Assembly (NCBI GenBank): GCA_008694505.1 | Contig: VZDJ01007747.1 | Location: 30,732,574-30,796,573 of the forward strand | Reading direction: 5' to 3' | Origin: Cyanoderma ruficeps | Taxonomy: Eukaryota > Chordata > Aves > Passeriformes > Timaliidae | Length of the DNA: 64,000 nt | In this document: positions 55,601 through 60,140 of the stretch, piece after piece | Position numbering within the stretch: the first letter of the stretch is position 1 | How the letters are laid out: every line of letters begins with the position of its first letter | Notes under the pieces: model-generated | Seen by the model: the letters and a program-made list of their open reading frames with translations, nothing else | Databases searched by the model: none | Told to the model about the DNA's origin: nothing | Position numbers and translations under genes: made by a program

Positions 55601-58600
55601 TAATTCAAGTATAGGTATAATTTTGGTAGGTTGTGTGCAAATCTGTGAGACAGAAAAAGGTAAACGGAGCTGCATGCTAAGCTCTTATATTCAGAAAACA
55701 GAATTGCTAGTATTCTACAAGGGAAAACTATGTATAGCTACTGGTAATGACTAGTGTTAATACACATGCATCAGTTTCCTAAAAGCTATGACAAACTTTG
55801 CTTTCAGGGTGAAAGAGAGAGAATATCTGCAGTTAGTCAATCTTACTGCAGAGCCAAACCTACCTGGAATGAAATACTGTTCTTTAGCTAAATAAAGAGA
55901 AAAAAAAAAAATAGAAGATGCACCTGAATGTCAGCAAGCAAAGAATGAGTTTTATTAGATTAAGTATGGACTGCAGTTAACTACAGATAATTTAGTGAAA
56001 AAAAAGTGTATTCACAACGAGAGCTGATAAACAACAAAGTGTGAATAGTCATAAATGTATCCGGAACATGGATAACAAAACAGTTTTCATCTGGTATTTG
56101 CACTTGAGACTGAACGAACTGTAGAATGTGAAATGCACCTGGAACAGCTGGATACCATATGACAAAAGTTAGGATTTAAAGAAATGTAAGTAGGAAATGG
56201 AATAAGATTAGAAAAAGAAAACAGTAAATTTCAGTATGAAGCAAGCTCCCTGTATAAAAAGAATATGTTATGTTTCCATATTTAGCTTAGAAAATTTTAG
56301 ATCTTTCACATATTCCAGAGCCCTGTGGAAATTTAAAAAAAATGATTTATGGTGGTACTTGTAGTGAATAACTTTAGCATTTCATTCTGAAGTTTTTATA
56401 TATTAAATTTATTTTGTTAGATGTAATGCTACTCAGAAATAGTGCCAAATATGTTAACTACAGTAATGTTCCGTGATCCAATAGTCTATGACTTCCCAGA
56501 TTTCCCTCTATTCAGTCAACGAACTAAAAAAAAATTCTGTGATGTTTAATAATTCTGTAGAGAGACAGCTGCTTTCATTAGAACTTCTATAACCACTACC
56601 TTTTTTTGCCAATAAAGGAAAACNNNNNNNNNNNNNNNNNNNNNNNNNNNNNNNNNNNNNNNNNNNNNNNNNNNNNNNNNNNNNNNNNNNNNNNNNNNNN
56701 NNNNNNNNNNNNNNNTGGTCTCAGCAGTATCCAGTGCTTTTACTGCACTGTGGAATATGAAGTCATACTTGAGAGAACCATAAACAAGAACATACGTACA
56801 AGGTCTGAATCGCACGGAGTGGGGAGAAGGTGCCTTTTGCAATGGTCTGAAGCTTGTTGTCATACAAAGACAGAAGATTCAGGTTGTGCAGATCTTGAAA
56901 TGCATCAACTCGCAGACAATTGATCTTGTTGGCATTCAATAATCTGTTTAACGGAACATAATTATAAATTGAAAGAATTTGCTCCACGTCGCAGCTTCAG
57001 CATTTTTCACAGACAATTCTTTGTACACCTTTGCAACCAAAACAAGAGATGTAGTAACAAATAATAATTGATAGTGACATAAGGAATTTCAGTGAATTGA
57101 AGTACTTTATTTGGGCTATATGTATTCCCACATATTTGAACCTTGGAGTTGAAATATTTACATTTATTTAGGTAAAATCACATTTCTTGTATGTGCTGGT
57201 AGAATGTCTGTGTGGTATTTGTGTACTGTACAAAGAAAAAAGCCTAAAAAACCAAGTATATTCAAGGAAAACTAGTTTCTTCTGCCAAATAAATAAACAA
57301 ACAAAAAAGGAACTGAACACTGTGTTCATTAGCTGGAAGAGATTTGCAGTGGCACTTTTAATTATATGTTACTAATCAGCATGCTGCCACATTAACAGAG
57401 TTGTAGTAAAAACTGGTGGCATGGAATATATCCAAATCTGTCTTGGATTCTTTCTCCTCTGCATCTTCAAAGGGAACCTTTTCTTCCTTGTACCTCCCAG
57501 ACTTTTAGTATTAAAACAAACAAGCCAATCTAGACCCAGTCCTTTTGAAGAGAAAAAAAAAAGCCATTCCATTAGATGCATTCTTATAGCCAAATATTTT
57601 TTACTTCTTTCCATTTTGAGCCAGAAATGGAATGAAATGGTGGATTTGAAACCTAATGGTCTGATCAAAAGTTTCGCCACACAAGTAGAAATTTACTTAG
57701 ACCTCAATGTACTATCTATACAATATATATTAAGACATGGACATTTTCTAAATACAGACTCACAGACTTGAGAGAAGGAAAAGTCTTTTACCTTTTTTTT
57801 TTCACAAGATCTGAAATATATTTTATAACTAAAACATCTTTAAAGGAAAACAGGAAAGCATATCCTGCCCATTACTATATTATTTTTGTGACTAAAGTAA
57901 ATCAAAATGTAAACCTCTAGGTGGTGCTAGAACTTGTATTTTCTTTGTATATATTTACTGTTTTGCCATCTTCAATTAGTTGTTAGTAACAGCCATTTTG
58001 CCAACCACTTCATGGTAAAGTCTGGACATGAGATAATTCTAAACATGTGTCAAGATGTTTTAAATTCTTTAAGAAGACTAACTCAACAAGTCAGTTATTC
58101 TGGGACAAGTTCTTTCAAAACCACCACTGTTGTTTTGTGGTCTATTTAACACATTTCTTTTACGTGGTACACCTACTGCACAGCCTCTTCTGCTAAATAA
58201 TGACAATCTTTGATAAACTTATCACCATGACATTCTTTATTCCAGTGTAAAATCTAAACAGCAATTGTTTAATAGGTTGTATGTGGAAATTTCCAAAGTG
58301 TTAAACGAAGTCGCAGCTCGAGTTCACAGATTCAAAGAGTTGTACAGGGTGTCAGAAAGCATCAGAAGTCATCAACAAAACTGTGGTGCAATATTGTTCT
58401 TTCATGGGTACAACTAGAAATACAATTGCATTGCACTTCCATTATATATCTTCTCTTCATGAAATACACAAATATCCCTTCTATGGTTCCCACACAACTA
58501 TGTACATCCTATTTGCCTTTTACAGTGTATCATATCTTTATGAGTTTTATCCTTAGAAATTCCACATGGGACAATAATTGAATTTTAATCATTTTAGGCT

Positions 58601-60140
58601 GAAACATTAACTGATATGATTGCATTTGTGGATGAATGGCAGGCTGGTCTACTACAATCATGACCCTTTTGGTATTAGCATAATTTGGTTTTAGCGTACT
58701 TTGATCTTCCATATGGGATTTCCTGCCAGTTCTTCTTCTGGCATAAATCTCTTATCATGTTTACCATTTGAATGATCCCAAAATAGAATAAATTAAAAAA
58801 AAAATACTCACAGCAGTTGCAGAGAAAAGAGTCCTTCAAATAGGCCCTTTGGAAGTTCCGTGATTTTATTGCCATAGAGGACTCTGTAGCAGGAAATAAA
58901 GCAAACAAAGTTACCATTACAAAAGGCATAAGCTATTGGATTTTGACTTCAAAAATAGAGAAATTCCCATTTTCCTGAAAGGAATTTAATAGCAACCACT
59001 TGATACTTGCAATATCCTTGTGGTCCTGTGAGGCAGCAGGATCACAAGCTTTCCCAAAAAGTGTGTAACCCAAAGAGCTCTCTGCAGAATCAGCACCTCA
59101 CTGATTACAGGCTTACCAAGGGACCCTGCTAAGTGGATTTGCTGTTTACAAGAACAGCTAACTGGGGAATAAAAGACATGTTTGGTTTGGTTCAACTCTT
59201 TGCCATGAACATACTTAGTAAAAATCCCATACATTATTAGTGTCCAACTGTAAAATAATATTCAATTATCACCACTGTTCTGAAATGATTATTACAACGT
59301 TTTTATAAAAACATTTTGCACGGAGCCAAAAGGCCAGAATAGTTTCACTATAAGGATATGAGAAATTTGCTTCTGTTTACAGGTCAAACAGATACCTACA
59401 GTGAATTGAGTGAACGCAAGCCCTGGAAAGCATCTGGAGCCGCTTCAGAGATCTGGTTATTGCTCAGGTCACTGAAACAAATAAAATTTGATTCAATTAA
59501 TTCAAGCTATTTTCAAAATAATTAATTTTAAGATAATATGCAATTAGAATTAAGCATGGATGGGAGAGAGAAATTGAAATATTTACATGAGACACTGCCA
59601 AAAATTTTAATATAAAACCACTGAAATTGCCAGTACACTGAAACAAAATGCATAGTTTAAAATAGTTCAAAGCACTTGGAAAAAAAAAGACAAAATATTT
59701 ACATTCCCTAATTGCTTAAGTGCATTTTGTAAGAATCCTCTGTTTACTACAACCCAAGAGCTATACAGCCTCTAAAATAATTTGCAGTTATCCTCAGTCT
59801 TTTTCTTTTTCCTAGAATTTTCACTACAGTAACATAGTGCTTCTGTGCAGAACCACATTAAACAATTTCAGTATTTGGTAAAACCTCAATTATTATTAAT
59901 ATTACAAAGATGCTATAGGGTGTCAATAATCAGGCTGCCATGTCAGTTTACTTTCCAGCACTCAAACTTTCATAAGTGCTCACACATTAACTGCAGTTCC
60001 TCTGGACAATCTTGACTTGTTTTTATCTTTTATATATATATAAAAAATGTAAGTTATTTGGTACATACATTCTTCGAAGCTTTTTATATGGGGAGAAAGC
60101 TCCAGGAGGGATGACCTTGATTGAATTTTGTTCTAACCGT
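4553..60140 (-). CDS. SLIT2: SLIT2, partial gene (23 exons seen, both ends outside window)
   Basis: Slit homolog 2 is a secreted guidance protein. Its second LRR domain binds the first Ig domain of ROBO receptors and repels axons and migrating cells. The joined exons read, in order: five LRRs of D2, a missing D2 C-cap, a short linker, D3 (N-cap, LRRs, C-cap), D4 (N-cap, LRRs, C-cap), EGF1-6, and the start of laminin G. The visible coding length is 2614 nt. With the expected 164-nt missing exon it would be about 926 codons, out of roughly 1530 in the full protein. The sequence follows human SLIT2, as I remember it, far more closely than SLIT1 or SLIT3, and the intronic miR-218-1 (miR-218-2 sits in SLIT3) confirms the paralogue. 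No frameshift or internal stop is seen. The start and stop codons, promoter and polyadenylation site are outside the window. Confidence 0.97.
4684..5016. other. SLIT2 intron in laminin G
   Basis: 333 bp, phase 0, AT-rich. No feature beyond the splice sites. Confidence 0.85.
5017..5257 (-). CDS. SLIT2: SLIT2 exon: EGF5 end, cleavage linker, EGF6, laminin G start
   Basis: This 241-nt exon encodes [18 protein letters not shown], then [20 protein letters not shown], then [20 protein letters not shown], then [18 protein letters not shown] and ITLQ. It closes EGF5, carries the proteolytic linker, holds all of EGF6 and begins the laminin G beta-sandwich. It enters in phase 2 (acceptor tttag) and leaves in phase 0 (donor gtaagt). 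The intron before it is only 92 bp. The EGF6 segment IIKESEP differs from human IVRINEP. Confidence 0.97.
5212..5217 (-). other. SLIT2: SLIT2 proteolytic cleavage site (Arg-Thr)
   Basis: The codons CGC and ACC encode the Arg-Thr pair in [10 protein letters not shown]. In human SLIT2 the precursor is cut between this Arg and Thr, releasing SLIT2-N (LRR domains to EGF5) and SLIT2-C. The residues around the site are the same here, so cleavage is expected; this is inferred from conservation. Confidence 0.85.
5350..5487 (-). CDS. SLIT2: SLIT2 exon: end of EGF4 and EGF5
   Basis: This 138-nt exon encodes [20 protein letters not shown], then [20 protein letters not shown], then [14 protein letters not shown] and [10 protein letters not shown] give EGF5 a calcium-binding look. 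It enters and leaves in phase 2. The acceptor is tttacag and the donor gtgaga. Differences from human are few (GAHC to GAQC, TCIC to TCTC). Confidence 0.96.
5488..7327. other. SLIT2 intron in EGF4
   Basis: 1840 bp, AT-rich, with a short T/G run near 6085-6120. Nothing else seen. Confidence 0.75.
7328..7421 (-). CDS. SLIT2: SLIT2 exon: end of EGF3 and EGF4
   Basis: This 94-nt exon encodes [20 protein letters not shown] followed by [11 protein letters not shown], then a split Lys codon. GELC closes EGF3, and [16 protein letters not shown] opens EGF4. It enters in phase 1 and leaves in phase 2. The acceptor is ttccag and the donor gtaagt. It follows the largest intron of the window, 11455 bp. 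Confidence 0.95.
11684..12060 (-). mobile_element. CR1 LINE fragment, 3' part
   Basis: Begins on the plus strand with atcatagaataccaggttt and runs through accactttcctaggaagatt and tggaacagggtgataatatc. It resembles an older CR1 subfamily with weaker likeness to the younger copies in this window. Confidence 0.7.
12310..12440. repeat. A/C-rich simple repeat with (AAAC)n core
   Basis: About 130 bp almost free of G and T on the plus strand, with CAA units first, then A5C5-like units and an (AAAC) run near 12380-12400. It opens long spurious frames on both strands. Confidence 0.9.
14200..14240. repeat. TA-rich short repeat with one N
   Basis: Repeated TATTATAT-type units around an N at 14224. 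Confidence 0.8.
18877..19016 (-). CDS. SLIT2: SLIT2 exon: end of EGF2 and EGF3 (calcium-binding type)
   Basis: This 140-nt exon encodes [20 protein letters not shown], then [20 protein letters not shown], then [15 protein letters not shown] followed by [10 protein letters not shown] fits the calcium-binding EGF consensus (D-x-D/N with a hydroxylatable N and a later aromatic residue). NNST and NYT are possible N-glycosylation sites. It enters in phase 2 and leaves in phase 1. The acceptor is ttacag and the donor gtagga. Human has I for T in WCICADG, from memory. Confidence 0.96.
19017..20426. other. SLIT2 intron in EGF2
   Basis: 1410 bp. 19900-20230 is dense in TAAT-type motifs and has little simple sequence; it is listed among the findings as a weak regulatory candidate. 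Nothing else is seen. Confidence 0.7.
20427..20524 (-). CDS. SLIT2: SLIT2 exon: end of EGF1 and most of EGF2
   Basis: This 98-nt exon encodes [20 protein letters not shown] followed by [12 protein letters not shown], then a split Trp codon (TG plus G). GQDC closes EGF1, and [14 protein letters not shown] is the first half of EGF2. It enters in phase 0 and leaves in phase 2. The acceptor is gtgtag and the donor gtaggt. The intron before it is only 133 bp. Confidence 0.95.
20658..20782 (-). CDS. SLIT2: SLIT2 exon: linker and EGF1
   Basis: This 125-nt exon encodes [20 protein letters not shown], then [20 protein letters not shown], then K. It holds the body of the first EGF repeat; the last cysteine comes from the next exon. 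It enters in phase 1 with an AAG acceptor (atttttaag) and leaves in phase 0 (donor gtaggt). Human SLIT2 has Pro where this sequence has Ser directly after the C-cap glycine (GPVD to GSVD). Confidence 0.95.
21589..21640. repeat. T/G-rich simple repeat with one N
   Basis: A T run followed by (TTTG)n units and an N at 21618. It is the complement of the A/C-rich tract type seen elsewhere in the window. Confidence 0.9.
24413..24475. repeat. A/C-rich simple repeat
   Basis: (AAAC)n flanked by A-rich units with CC steps, about 60 bp. Confidence 0.9.
25620..25783 (-). CDS. SLIT2: SLIT2 exon: D4 LRR C-cap
   Basis: This 164-nt exon encodes [20 protein letters not shown], then [20 protein letters not shown], then [14 protein letters not shown]. 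It has the C-cap cysteine pattern [14 protein letters not shown] and FTCQ. It enters in phase 2 and leaves in phase 1. The acceptor is tccacag and the donor gtactg, a weaker +4 to +6 match than its neighbours. Its length is the yardstick for the D2 C-cap exon missing in the gap. Confidence 0.97.
25784..28245. other. SLIT2 intron with minus-strand CR1
   Basis: 2462 bp. It holds a CR1 copy at 27472-27995, followed by a GC-richer stretch to about 28130 that may be part of it or a separate old repeat. 25784-27471 shows nothing recognisable. Confidence 0.8.
27472..27995 (-). mobile_element. CR1 LINE fragment
   Basis: Opens with cacagaatcatagaataatt, the CR1 terminal repeat in reverse. It then carries text such as ctcctgacagctcatgcaat and tccagatgtggctttaggag, from the 3' part of CR1 ORF2. 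It is heavily diverged. The upper boundary is uncertain. Confidence 0.75.
28246..28317 (-). CDS. SLIT2: SLIT2 exon: D4 leucine-rich repeat 4
   Basis: This 72-nt exon encodes [20 protein letters not shown] followed by LSHL, matching human exactly as far as I remember. The acceptor is the less common AAG type (ctctttaag) behind a good pyrimidine tract. The donor is gtaagt. Phase 2 at both ends. Confidence 0.95.
28318..30378. other. SLIT2 intron with plus-strand CR1
   Basis: 2061 bp. It holds one CR1 copy antisense to the gene (28865-29622). The remainder is AT-rich. Confidence 0.8.
28865..29622 (+). mobile_element. CR1 LINE fragment, sense on plus strand
   Basis: About 760 bp of the 3' part of CR1 in plus orientation. 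It includes gtcctggggggcatcaggcc, caagggaggggattctcc, ggtctgttcagcctggagga and gaaggtggttggccactgga, ending with two ATTCTGTG units at 29605-29620. It is GC-richer than the surrounding intron and lies antisense to SLIT2. Confidence 0.9.
30379..30450 (-). CDS. SLIT2: SLIT2 exon: D4 leucine-rich repeat 3
   Basis: This 72-nt exon encodes [20 protein letters not shown] followed by LRLL. The acceptor is tttcag and the donor gtaagt, phase 2 at both ends. The only change I notice from human is Ala for Pro in IPPRTF. Confidence 0.95.
30672..30743 (-). CDS. SLIT2: SLIT2 exon: D4 leucine-rich repeat 2
   Basis: This 72-nt exon encodes [20 protein letters not shown] followed by LLTL. NQS and NMT are potential N-glycosylation sites. 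The acceptor is ttttag and the donor gtaagt, phase 2 at both ends. Only 221 bp of intron separate it from the next exon. Confidence 0.95.
30744..32724. other. SLIT2 intron
   Basis: 1981 bp of AT-rich intron between D4 LRR exons. I see nothing to annotate. Confidence 0.75.
32725..32793 (-). CDS. SLIT2: SLIT2 exon: D4 leucine-rich repeat 1
   Basis: This 69-nt exon encodes [20 protein letters not shown] followed by TLI, a 23-residue repeat identical to the human one I remember. It is one codon shorter than the usual 72-nt LRR exon. The acceptor is gtttag and the donor gtaagt, phase 2 at both ends. Confidence 0.95.
35325..35935 (-). mobile_element. CR1 LINE, ORF2 end and 3' UTR (cluster part 1)
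   Basis: On the minus strand broken frames read like the CR1 ORF2 C-terminus: [15 protein letters not shown], then [13 protein letters not shown], and later [18 protein letters not shown] and LNMRKNFF. The 3' end at the low coordinate carries the reversed terminal repeat (catcatagaat). Stops and shifts make it non-functional. Confidence 0.9.
35936..36114 (-). mobile_element. Second CR1 3' fragment within the cluster (part 2)
   Basis: This stretch reads, on the minus strand, like the 3' untranslated end of another CR1 (gagcaggctccccagggaag, then text like gtccaagaagtgtttggaca and tgcctgagag reversed). It sits between ORF2 pieces of part 1 and part 3, where such text does not belong in a single element. 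An independent insertion or rearrangement is the likely cause. Exact joins are approximate. Confidence 0.65.
36115..37060 (-). mobile_element. CR1 LINE, ORF2 middle region (cluster part 3)
   Basis: Minus-strand frames include [20 protein letters not shown] followed by AIPRPLSMI, which is the CR1 reverse transcriptase entry motif. Upstream are pieces such as [20 protein letters not shown] from the linker between endonuclease and polymerase. The polymerase core is absent downstream, so this is a 5' part cut off by the next fragment. Confidence 0.8.
37585..37717 (-). CDS. SLIT2: SLIT2 exon: D4 LRR N-cap
   Basis: This 133-nt exon encodes [20 protein letters not shown], then [20 protein letters not shown], then VTEL. 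The [15 protein letters not shown] cysteines form the N-cap of the fourth LRR domain. D4 mediates Slit dimerisation and heparan sulfate binding, according to published work on human Slit2. It enters in phase 1 and leaves in phase 2. The acceptor is aaccag and the donor gtaagt. Confidence 0.96.
37718..38489. other. SLIT2 intron
   Basis: 772 bp between the D3 C-cap and the D4 N-cap. Nothing recognisable. Confidence 0.75.
38490..38656 (-). CDS. SLIT2: SLIT2 exon: D3 LRR C-cap
   Basis: This 167-nt exon encodes [20 protein letters not shown], then [20 protein letters not shown], then [15 protein letters not shown]. The pattern C-x-C, then C, then C ([19 protein letters not shown]) is the LRR C-cap with two disulfides. 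The acceptor is tctcag and the donor gtaagt. It enters in phase 2 and leaves in phase 1, so it marks a domain end. It differs from human in only a couple of residues (CYLAWLGEW to CHLAWLGDW). Confidence 0.97.
38657..39792. other. SLIT2 intron
   Basis: 1136 bp between the last D3 LRRs and the D3 C-cap. I recognise no repeat, RNA or conserved motif. Confidence 0.75.
39793..39936 (-). CDS. SLIT2: SLIT2 exon: D3 leucine-rich repeats 4 and 5 (GC-rich)
   Basis: This 144-nt exon encodes [17 protein letters not shown], then [18 protein letters not shown], then [13 protein letters not shown]. The acceptor is tctcag and the donor gtaagt, phase 2 at both ends. It is unusually rich in G, C and CpG (for example GTGGCGCCCGGC and CTGCATTCG) compared with the AT-rich exons around it. 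The bases just 5' of it on the gene strand are also GC-rich. Protein changes from human are mild (ITCV to VSCV, PGAF to PGSF). Confidence 0.95.
39937..41478. other. SLIT2 intron with one CR1 copy
   Basis: 1542 bp. The part next to the GC-rich exon, to about 40140, is itself GC-rich. A CR1 3' fragment lies at 40181-40352. The rest is unremarkable. Confidence 0.8.
40181..40352 (-). mobile_element. CR1 LINE fragment, short 3' end
   Basis: Starts cacagaatcacagaatgggt and continues with aaggctggaaacgaccactg and ctccagatgagacctcataa. This is a typical 5'-truncated CR1 tail in reverse. Confidence 0.85.
41479..41622 (-). CDS. SLIT2: SLIT2 exon: D3 leucine-rich repeats 2 and 3
   Basis: This 144-nt exon carries two LRRs: [20 protein letters not shown], then [20 protein letters not shown], then GLESLKTL. 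The acceptor is taatag and the donor gtaagt, phase 2 at both ends. The small differences from human SLIT2 (NFSNN to NLSNN, FEGA to FDGA, LENV to LESV) are conservative. Confidence 0.95.
42785..43912 (-). mobile_element. CR1 LINE copy, reverse transcriptase end to 3' UTR
   Basis: At about 1.1 kb this is the longest uninterrupted CR1 in the window. Minus-strand frames give [20 protein letters not shown] followed by NDIMLAGSV, the polymerase catalytic region, where CR1 normally has FADD. The second acidic motif residue is replaced (FAND), and frames are broken elsewhere, so it cannot be active. The 3' end lies near 42785, where the reversed tail is degraded. Confidence 0.9.
44636..44985 (-). mobile_element. 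CR1 LINE fragment with internal deletion
   Basis: Starts tcatagaatcctgtaatcat and continues with gtttggaaaagacctta. It then jumps to text from inside ORF2 (gcccatgtaaaagactttac, cctgataaatgacagc). The jump within about 100 bp implies an internal deletion. Confidence 0.8.
46055..46129 (-). CDS. SLIT2: SLIT2 exon: D3 leucine-rich repeat 1
   Basis: This 75-nt exon encodes [16 protein letters not shown] followed by KKLPQLRKI. It is one codon longer than the standard 72-nt LRR exon because of the extra residue in EATGIF, which human SLIT2 shares. The acceptor is ttttag and the donor gtaagt, phase 2 at both ends. Confidence 0.95.
48948..49205 (-). mobile_element. CR1 LINE fragment, 3' part
   Basis: Starts tatagaatcacaagatatgc, then gagttggaagagacccacaa and cttcctcaggctgaacagac. 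A 5'-truncated CR1 tail in reverse orientation. Confidence 0.85.
50439..51043 (-). mobile_element. Solo LTR of an avian endogenous retrovirus
   Basis: This is a region of about 605 bp. On the minus strand it begins TGTGCTGGTTTTGGCTGG and ends AAACCACAACA, so it has TG and CA ends. A TATATAA box lies at 50741-50747 and an ATTAAA polyadenylation signal at 50566-50571, in the order expected for U3 then R on the minus strand. It resembles an LTR family that I recall as common in passerines and other neoavian birds. No internal retroviral genes adjoin it, so it is a solo LTR. I see no clear target-site duplication, so the borders may be off by a few bases or eroded. Confidence 0.8.
51336..51374. 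repeat. Poly-T run with one N
   Basis: Thirty-eight T interrupted by one N at 51356. On the gene strand this is a long poly-A, possibly the tail of an unrecognised retroposon. Confidence 0.9.
52153..52303 (-). CDS. SLIT2: SLIT2 exon: D3 linker and LRR N-cap
   Basis: This 151-nt exon encodes [19 protein letters not shown], then [20 protein letters not shown], then [11 protein letters not shown]. The cysteine pattern C-x3-C-x-C-x6-C in [15 protein letters not shown] is the LRR N-cap signature. It begins in phase 1 and ends in phase 2. The acceptor is ctacag and the donor gtaagt. One difference from the human protein I remember is Asp for Glu in the IPEHIP segment. The microRNA hairpin lies 553 nt upstream of this acceptor. 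Confidence 0.96.
52878..52899 (-). ncRNA. MIR218-1: miR-218-1-3p (passenger strand)
   Basis: These 22 nt on the 3' arm begin AUGGUUCUGUC and end CACCAUGG. Compared with the human miR-218-1-3p I remember, one base differs (U for C at position 8). That position is in the mismatched middle of the duplex, so folding is little affected. Confidence 0.85.
52922..52942 (-). ncRNA. MIR218-1: Mature miR-218-5p
   Basis: These 21 nt are identical to the conserved vertebrate miR-218 guide strand as I remember it, beginning UUGUGCUUGA and ending ACCAUGU. It is the dominant arm in other vertebrates. This product is shared with mir-218-2, so targets cannot be assigned to one locus. Confidence 0.95.
53708..53780 (-). 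mobile_element. CR1 LINE remnant (tiny)
   Basis: About 70 bp resembling the last bases of CR1 in reverse: gttacagaatattctgaatt, then agacccacaaggtcattgag. It is short and diverged, so the call is tentative. Confidence 0.5.
55864..55887 (-). CDS. SLIT2: SLIT2 24-nt microexon in the D2-D3 linker
   Basis: A 24-nt exon encodes KEQYFIP, with split codons giving A before it and G after it. The acceptor is atttag and the donor gtaggt. It starts and ends in phase 1, so including or skipping it keeps the frame: with it the linker reads [13 protein letters not shown], without it GTEDY. From memory, human SLIT2 isoforms differ by a short segment at this place. The exon is far below usual exon size and would be missed by most gene finders. 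It lengthens the linker between the ROBO-binding D2 and D3. Confidence 0.93.
56624..56715. other. Assembly gap (92 N) that must contain the missing SLIT2 D2 C-cap exon
   Basis: This is a run of 92 undetermined bases. The D2 LRR C-cap, with the NPFICDCHLKWL-type motif and four cysteines, is needed between the exon at 56800-56943 (ends phase 2) and the microexon at 55864-55887 (begins phase 1). I read both flanks, 55888-56623 and 56716-56799, on the minus strand and found no matching sequence. The corresponding D4 C-cap exon is 164 nt, and 164 nt is what the human protein predicts here. The real gap is therefore longer than the 92 N shown, if the exon is in it. Confidence 0.85.
56800..56943 (-). 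CDS. SLIT2: SLIT2 exon: D2 leucine-rich repeats 4 and 5
   Basis: This 144-nt exon, exactly two LRR units, encodes [30 protein letters not shown] and [16 protein letters not shown]. It then ends in ACC TT, so the last codon is split after TT. The sequence is essentially that of human SLIT2. The acceptor is aaacag and the donor gtacgt. The codon completed by the next exon cannot be read because that exon lies in the assembly gap. It must be Leu or Phe, where human has Met. Confidence 0.95.
56944..58811. other. SLIT2 intron
   Basis: 1868 bp, AT-rich. Open frames of about 100 codons overlap on both strands at 57372-57771, but neither resembles a known family. I see no repeat. Confidence 0.75.
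58812..58883 (-). CDS. SLIT2: SLIT2 exon: D2 leucine-rich repeat 3
   Basis: This 72-nt exon encodes [15 protein letters not shown] followed by EGLFSLQLL. The acceptor is ctacag and the donor gtgagt, phase 2 at both ends. The acceptor region reads acagag, giving two possible AG sites two bases apart. Only the first keeps frame with the preceding exon (CT plus A gives Leu, then Val), so I placed the border there. Confidence 0.95.
58884..59399. other. SLIT2 intron
   Basis: 516 bp between two D2 LRR exons. Nothing recognisable beyond splice sites. Confidence 0.8.
59400..59471 (-). CDS. SLIT2: SLIT2 exon: D2 leucine-rich repeat 2
   Basis: This 72-nt exon encodes [15 protein letters not shown] followed by QGLRSLNSL, one LRR of the ROBO-binding domain. 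The acceptor is tttcag and the donor gtaggt, phase 2 at both ends. Human SLIT2, from memory, has SELAPDAF here, so an E-A-A run replaces E-L-A. This is a mild change in a variable LRR position. The frame joins cleanly to the exons on both sides. Confidence 0.95.
59472..60068. other. SLIT2 intron
   Basis: 597 bp of AT-rich intron between two D2 LRR exons. I see no repeat family or RNA in it. Confidence 0.8.
60069..60140 (-). CDS. SLIT2: SLIT2 exon: D2 leucine-rich repeat 1
   Basis: This 72-nt exon encodes one 24-residue LRR reading [15 protein letters not shown] followed by SPYKKLRRI. The acceptor is tttgcag and the donor gtatgt. It enters and leaves in phase 2 (the codon splits after its second base), like every LRR exon of this gene. 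D2 is the ROBO-binding domain, whose concave face contacts ROBO Ig1. This is the most 5' exon I can find. The D2 N-cap exon that should precede it is not present up to 64000. Confidence 0.95.

Larger units (their letters stand above)
52304..55863. other. SLIT2 intron hosting mir-218-1
   Basis: 3560 bp between the microexon and the D3 N-cap exon. It contains the mir-218-1 hairpin and a tiny CR1 remnant near 53708-53780. The rest shows no recognisable feature. The hairpin lies much nearer the 3' splice site (553 nt) than the 5' one (about 2.9 kb). Confidence 0.85.

Noticed and set aside
56546..56923. Open frames on both strands across the N gap
   Set aside because: They are built from undetermined residues and do not match the SLIT2 frame.
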